This document shows, one piece after another, positions 1 to 6,107 of a DNA stretch of 6,107 nt. The DNA comes from JBKJVQ01 sp046717125 (lineage in GTDB: Bacteria; Pseudomonadota; Alphaproteobacteria; Rhizobiales; Methyloligellaceae). The stretch lies in contig JBKJVQ010000081.1 in NCBI GenBank assembly GCA_046717125.1, positions 1 through 6,107 on the forward strand, read 5' to 3'. The notes below the pieces were generated by a model. The model saw only the letters and a list, made by a program, of their open reading frames with translations, made no database searches and was not told the DNA's origin. Each line of letters starts with the position of its first letter. Positions within the stretch are counted from its first letter, which is position 1. The position numbers were made by a program, and so were the translations under genes.

Positions 1-77
1 GCGGGGAGAGGTCGGATTGCGCAGCAATTCGGGTGAGGGGGAAGAAACCGATCCATTGACCCGAATGCCGGAAATCC
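1..77. other. Upstream flank without a recognisable gene
   Basis: All three forward frames were read. The frame that would extend treS has a TGA at 57-59, and another frame stops with TGA at 34-36. The third frame stays open from base 2 to a TAA at 89-91; its residues include PLTRMPEIHVRS and match no family I know. If it were the tail of an upstream gene it would overlap treS by 14 bases, but nothing supports that. The closing residues do not look like a GlgE C-terminus. A TTGACC at 56-61 resembles a -35 box, but it sits too close to the treS start to serve a promoter for it. The stretch may be a leader, a spacer, or the end of an unidentified gene. Confidence 0.35.
70..72 (+). promoter_or_regulatory. 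Weak ribosome binding site for treS-mak
   Basis: A short GGA lies 5 bases before the ATG at 78, within GCCGGAAATCC. The match to the Shine-Dalgarno consensus is poor. A better purine run (GAGGGGGAAGAAA, 35-47) is about 30 bases upstream, which is too far for normal initiation. The start itself is fixed by the in-frame stop at 57-59 and by the conserved TreS N-terminus, so this site only bears on translation strength. Confidence 0.35.
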
Positions 78-3000
78 ATGTTCGATCGTAACGACCCAGA
101 CTGGTATCGCAGCGCCGTCATCTACCAGCTGCACGTCAAGTCGTTCTTCGACGCGAACGGCGACGGCGTGGGCGACTTCCAGGGCCTGCACGACCGGCTC
201 GACTATCTGCAGGATCTGGGCGTCACCGCGCTGTGGCTGATGCCGTTCTATCCATCGCCCCTGCGCGACGACGGCTATGACATCGCCGACTACAACGCGA
301 TCAACGAAAGCTACGGCACGATGCGCGACTTTCGCCGCTTCATCGCCGCTGCGCACGACCGGGGCCTGCGGGTCATCACCGAGCTCGTGGTCAACCACAC
401 ATCCGACCAGCACCGATGGTTCCAGCGCGCACGGGAAGCCAAGCCCGGCTCCGCCGCCCGCAACTATTACGTCTGGAGCGATACCGACCAGAAATACCAA
501 GGTACACGGATCATCTTCCTCGACACCGAGGTTTCGAACTGGACGTGGGATCCGGTCGCGCAAGCTTATTTCTGGCATCGGTTCTACAGCCATCAGCCCG
601 ACCTGAATTACGACAATCCGGCCGTCGTCGATGAGGTGATGCGCGCAATGCGCTTCTGGCTCGACATGGGCGTCGACGGGCTGCGTCTCGACGCCGTGCC
701 TTATCTCGTCGAGCGCGATGGCACCAACAACGAGAACCTCCCCGAAACGCACGATGTGCTGAAGCGCATCCGCGCCGAAGTGGACGCACGCTACCCGGAC
801 CGCATGCTGCTGGCCGAAGCCAATCAGTGGCCGGAGGATACGCGCCCCTATTTCGGCGAGGGCGACGAATGCCACATGGCGTTCCACTTCCCGCTGATGC
901 CGCGCATCTACATGGCGGTCGCGCGCGAGGACCGGTATCCGATTACGGACATACTCAACCAGACGCCCGATCTTCCGGACGGCTGCCAATGGGCAATTTT
1001 CCTGCGCAATCACGACGAGCTGACGCTCGAAATGGTGACGGACGACGAGCGCGACTATCTCTGGCAGACCTACGCCGCCGAGAGCCGTGCACGGATTAAT
1101 CTCGGCATTCGTCGCCGGCTCGCACCGTTGCTCGACAACGACCGGCGCAAGATCGAACTGCTGAAGGCGCTGCTCCTGTCGATGCCCGGCACGCCGGTTC
1201 TCTATTACGGCGACGAGATCGGCATGGGCGACAATTTCTTCCTTGGCGACCGGGACGGCGTGCGCACGCCGATGCAATGGTCGGCCGATCGCAACGGCGG
1301 CTTTTCCCGCGTCGACCCGCAGCGCCTGTTTCTGCCGCCGATCATGGATCCGATCTACGGCTACGAGGCCGTCAACGTCGAGTCCCAGCAGAAGGAGCCG
1401 AACTCGCTCCTGAACTGGACGAAGCGCATGATCGCCGTGCGCCAGACGCATCCGGCTTTCGGCTTAGGGCGGTTCCGGATGCTATTCCCGCGCAACCGGA
1501 AAATCCTCGCCTTCCTGCGCGAACACGACGACGACATCATATTCTGCGTCTTCAACCTCTCGCGCTCGGCGCAGGCCGTCGAGATCGACCTCGCGCAGTT
1601 CAGGGGCCGCGTACCGATCGAACTGACCGGCCGCTCGGCCTTCCCGCCTGTCGGCTCGCAACCCTACGTGCTGACGCTGCCGGCTTACGGCTTCTTCTGG
1701 TTCACGCTCGCAGAGGAAGCGGCGCTTCCCGCCTGGTACGAGCCGACGCCCGAGCCTTTGCCCGAGCTCGAAACCATGGTGCTGGCCAAGGGTTGGGACA
1801 GTCTGGCCGAGCCGCAGAACGCGACGCGTCTGCAAACGACGCTGTCCGCCTATCTCGGCAACCAGCGCTGGTTCGCCGCCAAGGACGGCAGTGTCCGCGA
1901 CGTGACGCTTGGGCCGCGCGTGGAGATGCCGCGCAAAGACGGCGAGAATTTCCTCGCGCAGATCGTCGACGTGGCGGTCGATGGCGGTCAGGAGCAAAGC
2001 TATTTCCTGCCCCTCGGTATCGCCTGGGGCGAAGGGGCGTTGCGGCCCGATAATCCCGACATGGGCTATACGCTCGCCAAGATCAGGCGCGGCTCGAAAT
2101 CGGGGACGCTGCACGAGGCCGTCGTGGAGACGGACCTCCCGCATACACTGCTCGATGCGATGCTGCGCGGCGAGGAAATCGTCTCGACTGGCGGCAAGCT
2201 CCGCTTCGAGGCGACCGATGCTTTGCGCCGTCTCGAATTGCTGCCGGACGCTCCCGTTCGCCGCATGACGACGGAGCAGTCGAACACGTCTGTCGTTATC
2301 GGTAACCAGGCGATCGTGAAGCTTTATCGCCGGCTGAGACCGGGCGTTCAGCCGGAGATCGAGGTCGGCAAATTCCTGGGCGGAACCGGCTTCGCCAATT
2401 CGCCGCCGCTACTCGGAACCGTCGAGCATGTAGACGGCAATGGCGAAGCGACCGCGCTCGCAGTGGCGTTCGGCCTCGTCCACCATCAGGGCGACGCATG
2501 GACCGTCGTGACGAACACGCTGGAGCGCGAGCTCGAAGCCGTCGACCTCGCGGCGCATGCGGCCGACGGCGTGATCGAGACTCCCTTCGGCACGGGCGTC
2601 GCCGAGTCGATCGCGCTGATCGCGACGCTTGGCGCGCGCACCGCGGAGCTGCATCGGGCGCTCGCTTCGCCGACGAAGGATGCGGCGTTCTCTCCTGAGC
2701 CGATCGAGCGGCACGATATCGCCGCATGGCGCGAGGCCGCGCGCGCGCGCGCGGAGACCGCCATCGGGCATCTGCGCCGGGCAAGGTACAGTCTCGACGA
2801 CGACACCGCTGCGATGGTCGCCGCCCTGCTCCGCGATCCCCACGCGATCTTTCGCCGCATCGATCGGGCGGGACCGGACCATACACAAAGCGTCAAGATA
2901 CGGGTCCATGGCGACTATCATCTCGGCCAGGTGCTCGTTCGCGAGAACGACGTGTTCATCGTCGACTTCGAGGGGGAACCCGGTCTTCCGCTTGACGAAC

Positions 3001-3362
3001 GCCGGATCAAATCGGCGCCGGCGCGCGACGTCGCGGGCATGCTGCGTTCCTTCGACTATGCCGCGCGCAACGCGATCGAGCGGCTCAGGGCCCGCGGTAT
3101 CGCCGGCGACCGGATCGAGGCCGCCGCGCTCGGGTGGCGCGGCGAAGCTGAGGCGACTTTCGCGCGCGCTTACGACCGCACGATCGGCACGCCCGATATC
3201 CCGCGCGTCGAAAGCGGAGAAGGACGCGCTCTTGTCGAGTTGTTCCTGCTTGAGAAGCTGTTTTACGAGATCGGTTATGAGGCGCTGAACCGCCCGGCAT
3301 GGCTGCGCATTCCTCTATCGGGTGCGATTGCGCAGATGCAGGCCGAAACGGAGATTGAATGA
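78..3362 (+). CDS. treS: Fused trehalose synthase / maltokinase (TreS-Mak)
   Basis: This bifunctional cytosolic enzyme of 1094 residues has two activities: TreS interconverts trehalose and maltose, and maltokinase makes maltose-1-phosphate from maltose and ATP. Residues about 9-440 form a GH13 barrel, starting WYRSAVIYQLHVKSF, with region I ELVVNHTS (102-109), GLRLDAV with nucleophile D205, acid/base E247 in LLAEANQWPED, and FLRNHDE with D313. A beta-sandwich follows to about 545, then a Pro/Glu-rich linker (about 546-570). The maltokinase half has an N-terminal cap (NQRWFAAK, 595-602), EQSNTS (733-738), nucleotide-binding candidate K748, catalytic HGDYHLGQVL with D946, metal-binding VDFEGEP with D963, RDVAGMLRSFDYAA from 983, and a C-terminal EKLFYEIGYE helix. 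There is no signal peptide. The length is as expected for TreS-Mak fusions. The start at 78 is the only one possible, because an in-frame TGA lies at 57-59 and the next Met is residue 55. The 3' end overlaps glgB. Identification of both domains is firm; activity is inferred from intact motifs. Confidence 0.97.
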   Translation: MFDRNDPDWYRSAVIYQLHVKSFFDANGDGVGDFQGLHDRLDYLQDLGVTALWLMPFYPSPLRDDGYDIADYNAINESYGTMRDFRRFIAAAHDRGLRVITELVVNHTSDQHRWFQRAREAKPGSAARNYYVWSDTDQKYQGTRIIFLDTEVSNWTWDPVAQAYFWHRFYSHQPDLNYDNPAVVDEVMRAMRFWLDMGVDGLRLDAVPYLVERDGTNNENLPETHDVLKRIRAEVDARYPDRMLLAEANQWPEDTRPYFGEGDECHMAFHFPLMPRIYMAVAREDRYPITDILNQTPDLPDGCQWAIFLRNHDELTLEMVTDDERDYLWQTYAAESRARINLGIRRRLAPLLDNDRRKIELLKALLLSMPGTPVLYYGDEIGMGDNFFLGDRDGVRTPMQWSADRNGGFSRVDPQRLFLPPIMDPIYGYEAVNVESQQKEPNSLLNWTKRMIAVRQTHPAFGLGRFRMLFPRNRKILAFLREHDDDIIFCVFNLSRSAQAVEIDLAQFRGRVPIELTGRSAFPPVGSQPYVLTLPAYGFFWFTLAEEAALPAWYEPTPEPLPELETMVLAKGWDSLAEPQNATRLQTTLSAYLGNQRWFAAKDGSVRDVTLGPRVEMPRKDGENFLAQIVDVAVDGGQEQSYFLPLGIAWGEGALRPDNPDMGYTLAKIRRGSKSGTLHEAVVETDLPHTLLDAMLRGEEIVSTGGKLRFEATDALRRLELLPDAPVRRMTTEQSNTSVVIGNQAIVKLYRRLRPGVQPEIEVGKFLGGTGFANSPPLLGTVEHVDGNGEATALAVAFGLVHHQGDAWTVVTNTLERELEAVDLAAHAADGVIETPFGTGVAESIALIATLGARTAELHRALASPTKDAAFSPEPIERHDIAAWREAARARAETAIGHLRRARYSLDDDTAAMVAALLRDPHAIFRRIDRAGPDHTQSVKIRVHGDYHLGQVLVRENDVFIVDFEGEPGLPLDERRIKSAPARDVAGMLRSFDYAARNAIERLRARGIAGDRIEAAALGWRGEAEATFARAYDRTIGTPDIPRVESGEGRALVELFLLEKLFYEIGYEALNRPAWLRIPLSGAIAQMQAETEIE
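2738..2753. repeat. (CG)8 dinucleotide tract inside treS-mak
   Basis: Sixteen bases of strictly alternating C and G lie in the maltokinase-domain coding sequence and encode the ARARA part of EAARARAET (residues about 887-892). The reading frame is intact here. Alternating CG is a classic Z-DNA-forming and slippage-prone sequence. In a GC-rich gene an Ala/Arg-rich helix can produce such a run by chance, so no function is assigned. Confidence 0.6.
3350..3353 (+). promoter_or_regulatory. Ribosome binding site of glgB, bearing on its start
   Basis: GGAG lies inside the last codons of treS-mak. It is 5 bases before the ATG at 3359 and 8 bases before the ATG at 3362. The longer spacing is closer to optimal, so initiation at 3362 is at least as plausible. 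In that case the treS TGA (3360-3362) and the glgB ATG share one base (TGATG). Either choice leaves glgB positioned for translational coupling to treS-mak. Confidence 0.6.
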
Positions 3363-5590
3363 TGAGCCTCGGCGCAACGATACCGCGCAAGGAAGAGCCC
3401 GGCATCCTGCCGAAATCCGAGATCGAGACGATTCAGCGCGGCCAGCATCGCGACCCGTTCGCCGTGCTCGGTATGCATGGCGGCGACAGCGCGCCGCTGA
3501 CAGTGCGCGTGTTCGATCCATCGGCAAAGCTTGTGGACGTGCTGGACGCATCGTCCGGCAAGGTCGTCGCGCCCCTGACGCAGATTCATCCGGCCGGATT
3601 TTTCGCGGGGGAGATGGGCATATCGCAGCGCTTCCCGTACCGGCTTCGGGTCACGCGCAAGGACGGATCGGTCGTCGAGCGCGATGACCCGTATCGGTTC
3701 CGCTCCCTGTTCGGCGAAATCGACCTGCATCTGCTCGGCGAGGGCAACCACCTTCAGCTCTACGAAAAGTTTGGCGCGCATCCCGTGACCATGGACGGCG
3801 TCGACGGCGTGAACTTCGCGGTCTGGGCGCCCAATGCGCGGCGCGTGTCCGTCGTTGGCGATTTCAACGGCTGGGACGGGCGCATGCATGCGATGCGTCT
3901 GCATCATTCGGTGGGCGTGTGGGAAATCTTCGTGCCCGGGATCGGCCGCGGCACGGCCTACAAATTCGAGCTACTTGGTCCGAGGGGCGAACTTCTGCCG
4001 CTGAAGGCCGATCCGTTCGCCTTCTATCAGGAGAAGCCGCCCGCGACCGCCTCCGTCGTCAACGGACTGCCGAAGCAATATGAGCCGCCCGCCTCGTGGC
4101 TGGAGAAAAAGGAGCGCATCAACGCGCTCGACGGGCCGATCTCGATCTACGAGGTGCATCTCGGCTCATGGCGCAGAGGGCCGGGCAACCGCTTCCTGAC
4201 CTATGACGAAATCGCCAACCAGCTTATCCCCTATGTGCAGGACTTGGGCTTCACCCATATCGAGCTGATGCCGGTGTCGGAGTTCCCGTTCGACGGGTCG
4301 TGGGGGTACCAGCCGCTCGGCCTCTATGCGCCGACATCGCGTTTCGGCAATCCGGACGATTTCGCGGGGTTCGTGCGCCGCTTTCATGAGGCCGGGATCG
4401 GCGTCGTGGTGGACTGGGTCGCGGGACACTTTCCGACCGACACGCACGGGCTGGGCCATTTCGACGGGACCGCGCTCTACGAGCACGAGGACCCGCGCCT
4501 CGGCTTCCATCACGACTGGAACACGCTGATCTTCAACTACGGGCGGCGAGAGGTGGCGAATTTCCTCCTCGCCAACGCGCTGTTCTGGTTCGAGCGCTTT
4601 GGCATCGACGGAATCCGCGCCGACGCCGTCGCGTCCATGCTGTATCTCGACTACAGCCGCAAAGCCGGCGAGTGGATTCCGAACGAATTCGGCGGCAACG
4701 AGAACCTGTCTGCCATCGCCTTCATCAAGCGCCTGAACGAATTGATCTACGGAAGGCACGACGGCGCGTCGACCATGGCGGAGGAATCGACGGCCTGGCC
4801 CGCCGTTTCGCGGCCGACCTGGCTCGGCGGTCTCGGCTTCGGCTACAAATGGAATATGGGCTGGATGCACGACACGCTCGACTACATGTCGAAGCAATCG
4901 GTGCACCGGAGGTACCACCACAACCAGCTCACCTTCGGACTGATCTACGCCTTCACCGAAAACTTCATCCTGCCGCTCAGCCATGACGAGGTGGTGCACG
5001 GCAAGGGTTCGCTGCTCTCTCGCATGCCCGGCGACGCCTGGCAGAAATTTGCAAATCTCCGCGCCTATTACGGCTTCATGTGGAGCCATCCCGGCAAGAA
5101 GCTCCTGTTCATGGGCTGCGAGTTCGCGCAGGGGAAGGAGTGGAGCCACGACCATGCGCTCGACTGGTGGCAGACGGACGATCCGCAGCATCGCGGCGTG
5201 CAGAACCTGATCCGCGATCTGAACGCGGTCTACAAATCCGTGCCCGCGCTCTACCGCAACGACTTCCAGCCATCCGGCTTCGAATGGATCGAGGGCGGCG
5301 ACGCCGACCAGTCGATGCTGTCCTATCTGCGTCATGCGCCGGACGCACCGCCGGTGCTGACGATCTGCAACTTCACGCCGGTGCCGCGCTACAATTACGA
5401 GGTGCCGCTGCCGCTCGCGGGGCGCTGGGCCGAGCGCGTGAACACCGACGCGGGACACTATGGCGGAACGAATGTAGGCAACGGGGGCGAAGTGCGGTCG
5501 GAACGAATACCGCTGCACGGGCGTCCCTGCTCGGGACGCTTCACTATCCCGCCGCTCGCGACACTGATCTTCGAATATCAGGGGGAATAA
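3359..5590 (+). CDS. glgB: 1,4-alpha-glucan branching enzyme GlgB
   Basis: GlgB cuts an alpha-1,4-glucan chain and rejoins the piece in alpha-1,6 linkage, creating branches in the cytosolic glycogen-like polymer. The 743 residues are close to the E. coli enzyme (728). An N-terminal beta domain with DPFAVLGMH and DDPYRF covers about 20-125. A CBM48 domain follows (NFAVWAPNARRVSVVGDFNGWDG from about 152). The GH13 barrel opens with ISIYEVHLGSWRR. Region I is DWVAGHF (352-358). The nucleophile is D422 in GIRADAVASM, the acid/base E475 in TMAEEST, and the third carboxylate D543 in LSHDEVVHGK. All three lie at a constant offset of 17 from the E. coli D405/E458/D526. The C-terminal beta domain ends with FTIPPLATLIFEYQGE. 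The oddity is Ala355 where E. coli has Pro (DWVPGHF). The protein begins Met-Met, so the true start may be 3362. It overlaps treS-mak and is 7 bases from glgX, implying co-transcription. Here it probably branches glucan made by GlgE. Confidence 0.98.
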   Translation: MMSLGATIPRKEEPGILPKSEIETIQRGQHRDPFAVLGMHGGDSAPLTVRVFDPSAKLVDVLDASSGKVVAPLTQIHPAGFFAGEMGISQRFPYRLRVTRKDGSVVERDDPYRFRSLFGEIDLHLLGEGNHLQLYEKFGAHPVTMDGVDGVNFAVWAPNARRVSVVGDFNGWDGRMHAMRLHHSVGVWEIFVPGIGRGTAYKFELLGPRGELLPLKADPFAFYQEKPPATASVVNGLPKQYEPPASWLEKKERINALDGPISIYEVHLGSWRRGPGNRFLTYDEIANQLIPYVQDLGFTHIELMPVSEFPFDGSWGYQPLGLYAPTSRFGNPDDFAGFVRRFHEAGIGVVVDWVAGHFPTDTHGLGHFDGTALYEHEDPRLGFHHDWNTLIFNYGRREVANFLLANALFWFERFGIDGIRADAVASMLYLDYSRKAGEWIPNEFGGNENLSAIAFIKRLNELIYGRHDGASTMAEESTAWPAVSRPTWLGGLGFGYKWNMGWMHDTLDYMSKQSVHRRYHHNQLTFGLIYAFTENFILPLSHDEVVHGKGSLLSRMPGDAWQKFANLRAYYGFMWSHPGKKLLFMGCEFAQGKEWSHDHALDWWQTDDPQHRGVQNLIRDLNAVYKSVPALYRNDFQPSGFEWIEGGDADQSMLSYLRHAPDAPPVLTICNFTPVPRYNYEVPLPLAGRWAERVNTDAGHYGGTNVGNGGEVRSERIPLHGRPCSGRFTIPPLATLIFEYQGE
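5581..5586 (+). promoter_or_regulatory. Ribosome binding site of glgX
   Basis: GGGGGA (AGGGGGA if base 5580 is included) lies within the last codons of glgB, just before its TAA, with 11 bases to the glgX ATG at 5598. The intervening bases (AATAATCATTAT) are strikingly AT-rich for this window, which should leave the initiation region unstructured. The spacing is somewhat long but usable. It supports the start at 5598 and coupled translation from glgB. Confidence 0.55.
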
Positions 5591-5597
5591 TCATTAT

Positions 5598-6107
5598 ATG
5601 ACTGCGTATTCGGTGGAGCCGGGTGCGCCCTATCCGCTTGGGGCGACCTGGGACGGTGAGGGTGTGAATTTTGCGCTGTTCAGCGCCAACGCGACTGAGG
5701 TCGAGCTCTGTCTGTTCGATAAGCCGAACGGCCCCGAAACGGGTCGCGTCACGCTCCCGCAGTATACGGACGAGATTTTTCACGGACGCGTCCTGGGGCT
5801 GAAACCCGGCCAGCTTTATGCCTATCGCGTCCATGGGGCGTATGATCCCAAGCGCGGACACCGCTTCAACCCGAACATACTGCTGCTCGATCCTTATGCG
5901 AAGCAGCTCGCCGGCAAAGTCGACTGGAACGATGCGCTGTTCGGCTACCGGCTCGGCGGCAAGAAGACCGACCTGACCGCCGATCGACGCGATTCCGCGC
6001 CATATCTGCCAAAAGGCGTCGTTATCGATGCGGGCCAGAAATGGCAGGGCCGGCGGCCGAACGTACCGTGGGAGAAGACGATCTTCTATGAAGCCCACGT
6101 CAAAGGC
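5598..6107 (+). CDS. glgX: Glycogen debranching enzyme GlgX, N-terminal part (runs off the window)
   Basis: The frame opens at ATG 5598 and stays open for 170 codons to the window edge. GlgX is an isoamylase-type GH13 enzyme that hydrolyses alpha-1,6 linkages of short outer chains of glycogen. Visible parts are an N-terminal CBM48 domain (about residues 10-100), starting PYPLGATWDGEGVNFALFSA and continuing through GLKPGQLYAYRVHGAYDP and the RFNPNILLLDPYAKQL segment. Next comes the family linker with DSAPYLPKGVV, then the first barrel strand WEKTIFYEAHVKG, which is typical of GlgX (usually about 700 residues). The catalytic residues would lie beyond the edge and cannot be assessed. No in-frame start exists between the glgB stop and 5598. 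The 7-base gap to glgB and the site at 5581 suggest the same operon. In this setting GlgX would trim branches or turn over the glucan. A TreZ or plant-type isoamylase is less likely, given the GlgX-like linker. Confidence 0.94.
   Translation, partial: MTAYSVEPGAPYPLGATWDGEGVNFALFSANATEVELCLFDKPNGPETGRVTLPQYTDEIFHGRVLGLKPGQLYAYRVHGAYDPKRGHRFNPNILLLDPYAKQLAGKVDWNDALFGYRLGGKKTDLTADRRDSAPYLPKGVVIDAGQKWQGRRPNVPWEKTIFYEAHVKG

Noticed and set aside
56..61. TTGACC as a -35 promoter box for treS
   Set aside because: A matching -10 box would fall at or inside the start codon region, and none is seen there.
1776..1778. Internal ATG (Met567) near the linker as a separate maltokinase start
   Set aside because: No credible ribosome binding site precedes it, and the frame is continuous from TreS. 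At most it could mark where once-separate genes fused.
1277..2053. A 258-codon plus-strand frame overlapping treS-mak
   Set aside because: It is Arg/Ala/Pro-rich, which is typical of a shifted reading of a GC-rich gene, and the overlapped frame is conserved TreS.
1482..2144. A 220-codon minus-strand frame opposite the TreS-Mak linker region
   Set aside because: It is antisense to a conserved fusion, shows no domain in translation, and has no independent evidence of expression.
3300..3420. Possible frameshift splitting a larger treS-mak-glgB polyprotein at the overlap
   Set aside because: Both proteins have full-length, family-typical ends: the maltokinase C-terminal helix is complete and GlgB has its own N-terminal domain. 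This is an ordinary operon overlap.
4166..5518. A 450-codon open frame on the minus strand inside glgB
   Set aside because: It lies wholly antisense to strongly conserved GlgB sequence, and its translation is rich in His, Val, Arg and Glu with no recognisable domain. Long antisense frames are expected opposite GC-rich genes with G/C-ending codons.
5544..6098. A 184-codon minus-strand frame across the glgB/glgX junction
   Set aside because: The plus strand here encodes unmistakable GlgX (CBM48 and WEKTIFYEAHVKG). The antisense translation resembles no family.

Overview
The window is a GC-rich, tightly packed stretch in which all genes lie on the + strand. It carries most of a cluster for the maltose-1-phosphate (GlgE-type) route of alpha-glucan/glycogen metabolism. 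In order: a fused trehalose synthase/maltokinase (treS-mak, 78-3362), a glycogen branching enzyme (glgB, 3359-5590) and the N-terminal part of a glycogen debranching enzyme (glgX, 5598 to the window edge). Protein style and base composition suggest a proteobacterium, most likely an alphaproteobacterium of the Hyphomicrobiales type. That is an impression from similarity and composition; the window holds no rRNA or other marker to prove it.

Layout: 1-77 is a short upstream segment with no recognisable gene. An in-frame TGA at 57-59 fixes the treS start at 78. treS-mak and glgB overlap by 4 bases (ATGA), or share one base if glgB starts at its second ATG. glgB and glgX are 7 bases apart. No terminator, promoter, RNA gene, CRISPR array or mobile element is visible, so the three genes look like one transcription unit.

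How they work together (family knowledge applied to these sequences): the TreS half isomerises trehalose to maltose. The maltokinase half phosphorylates maltose to maltose-1-phosphate. GlgE, not in this window and possibly just upstream, would extend alpha-1,4-glucan chains from that donor. GlgB adds alpha-1,6 branches and GlgX removes short outer branches. Catalytic residues of TreS, maltokinase and GlgB are all present. The glgX catalytic barrel lies mostly beyond the edge.

This is a known pathway with canonical enzymes, and I see no undescribed system here. The points worth a second look are modest: the gene fusion, the glgB start ambiguity and coupling, a Pro-to-Ala change in GlgB conserved region I, a (CG)8 tract inside the maltokinase domain, a lone TTA codon, and the unidentified 5' flank.
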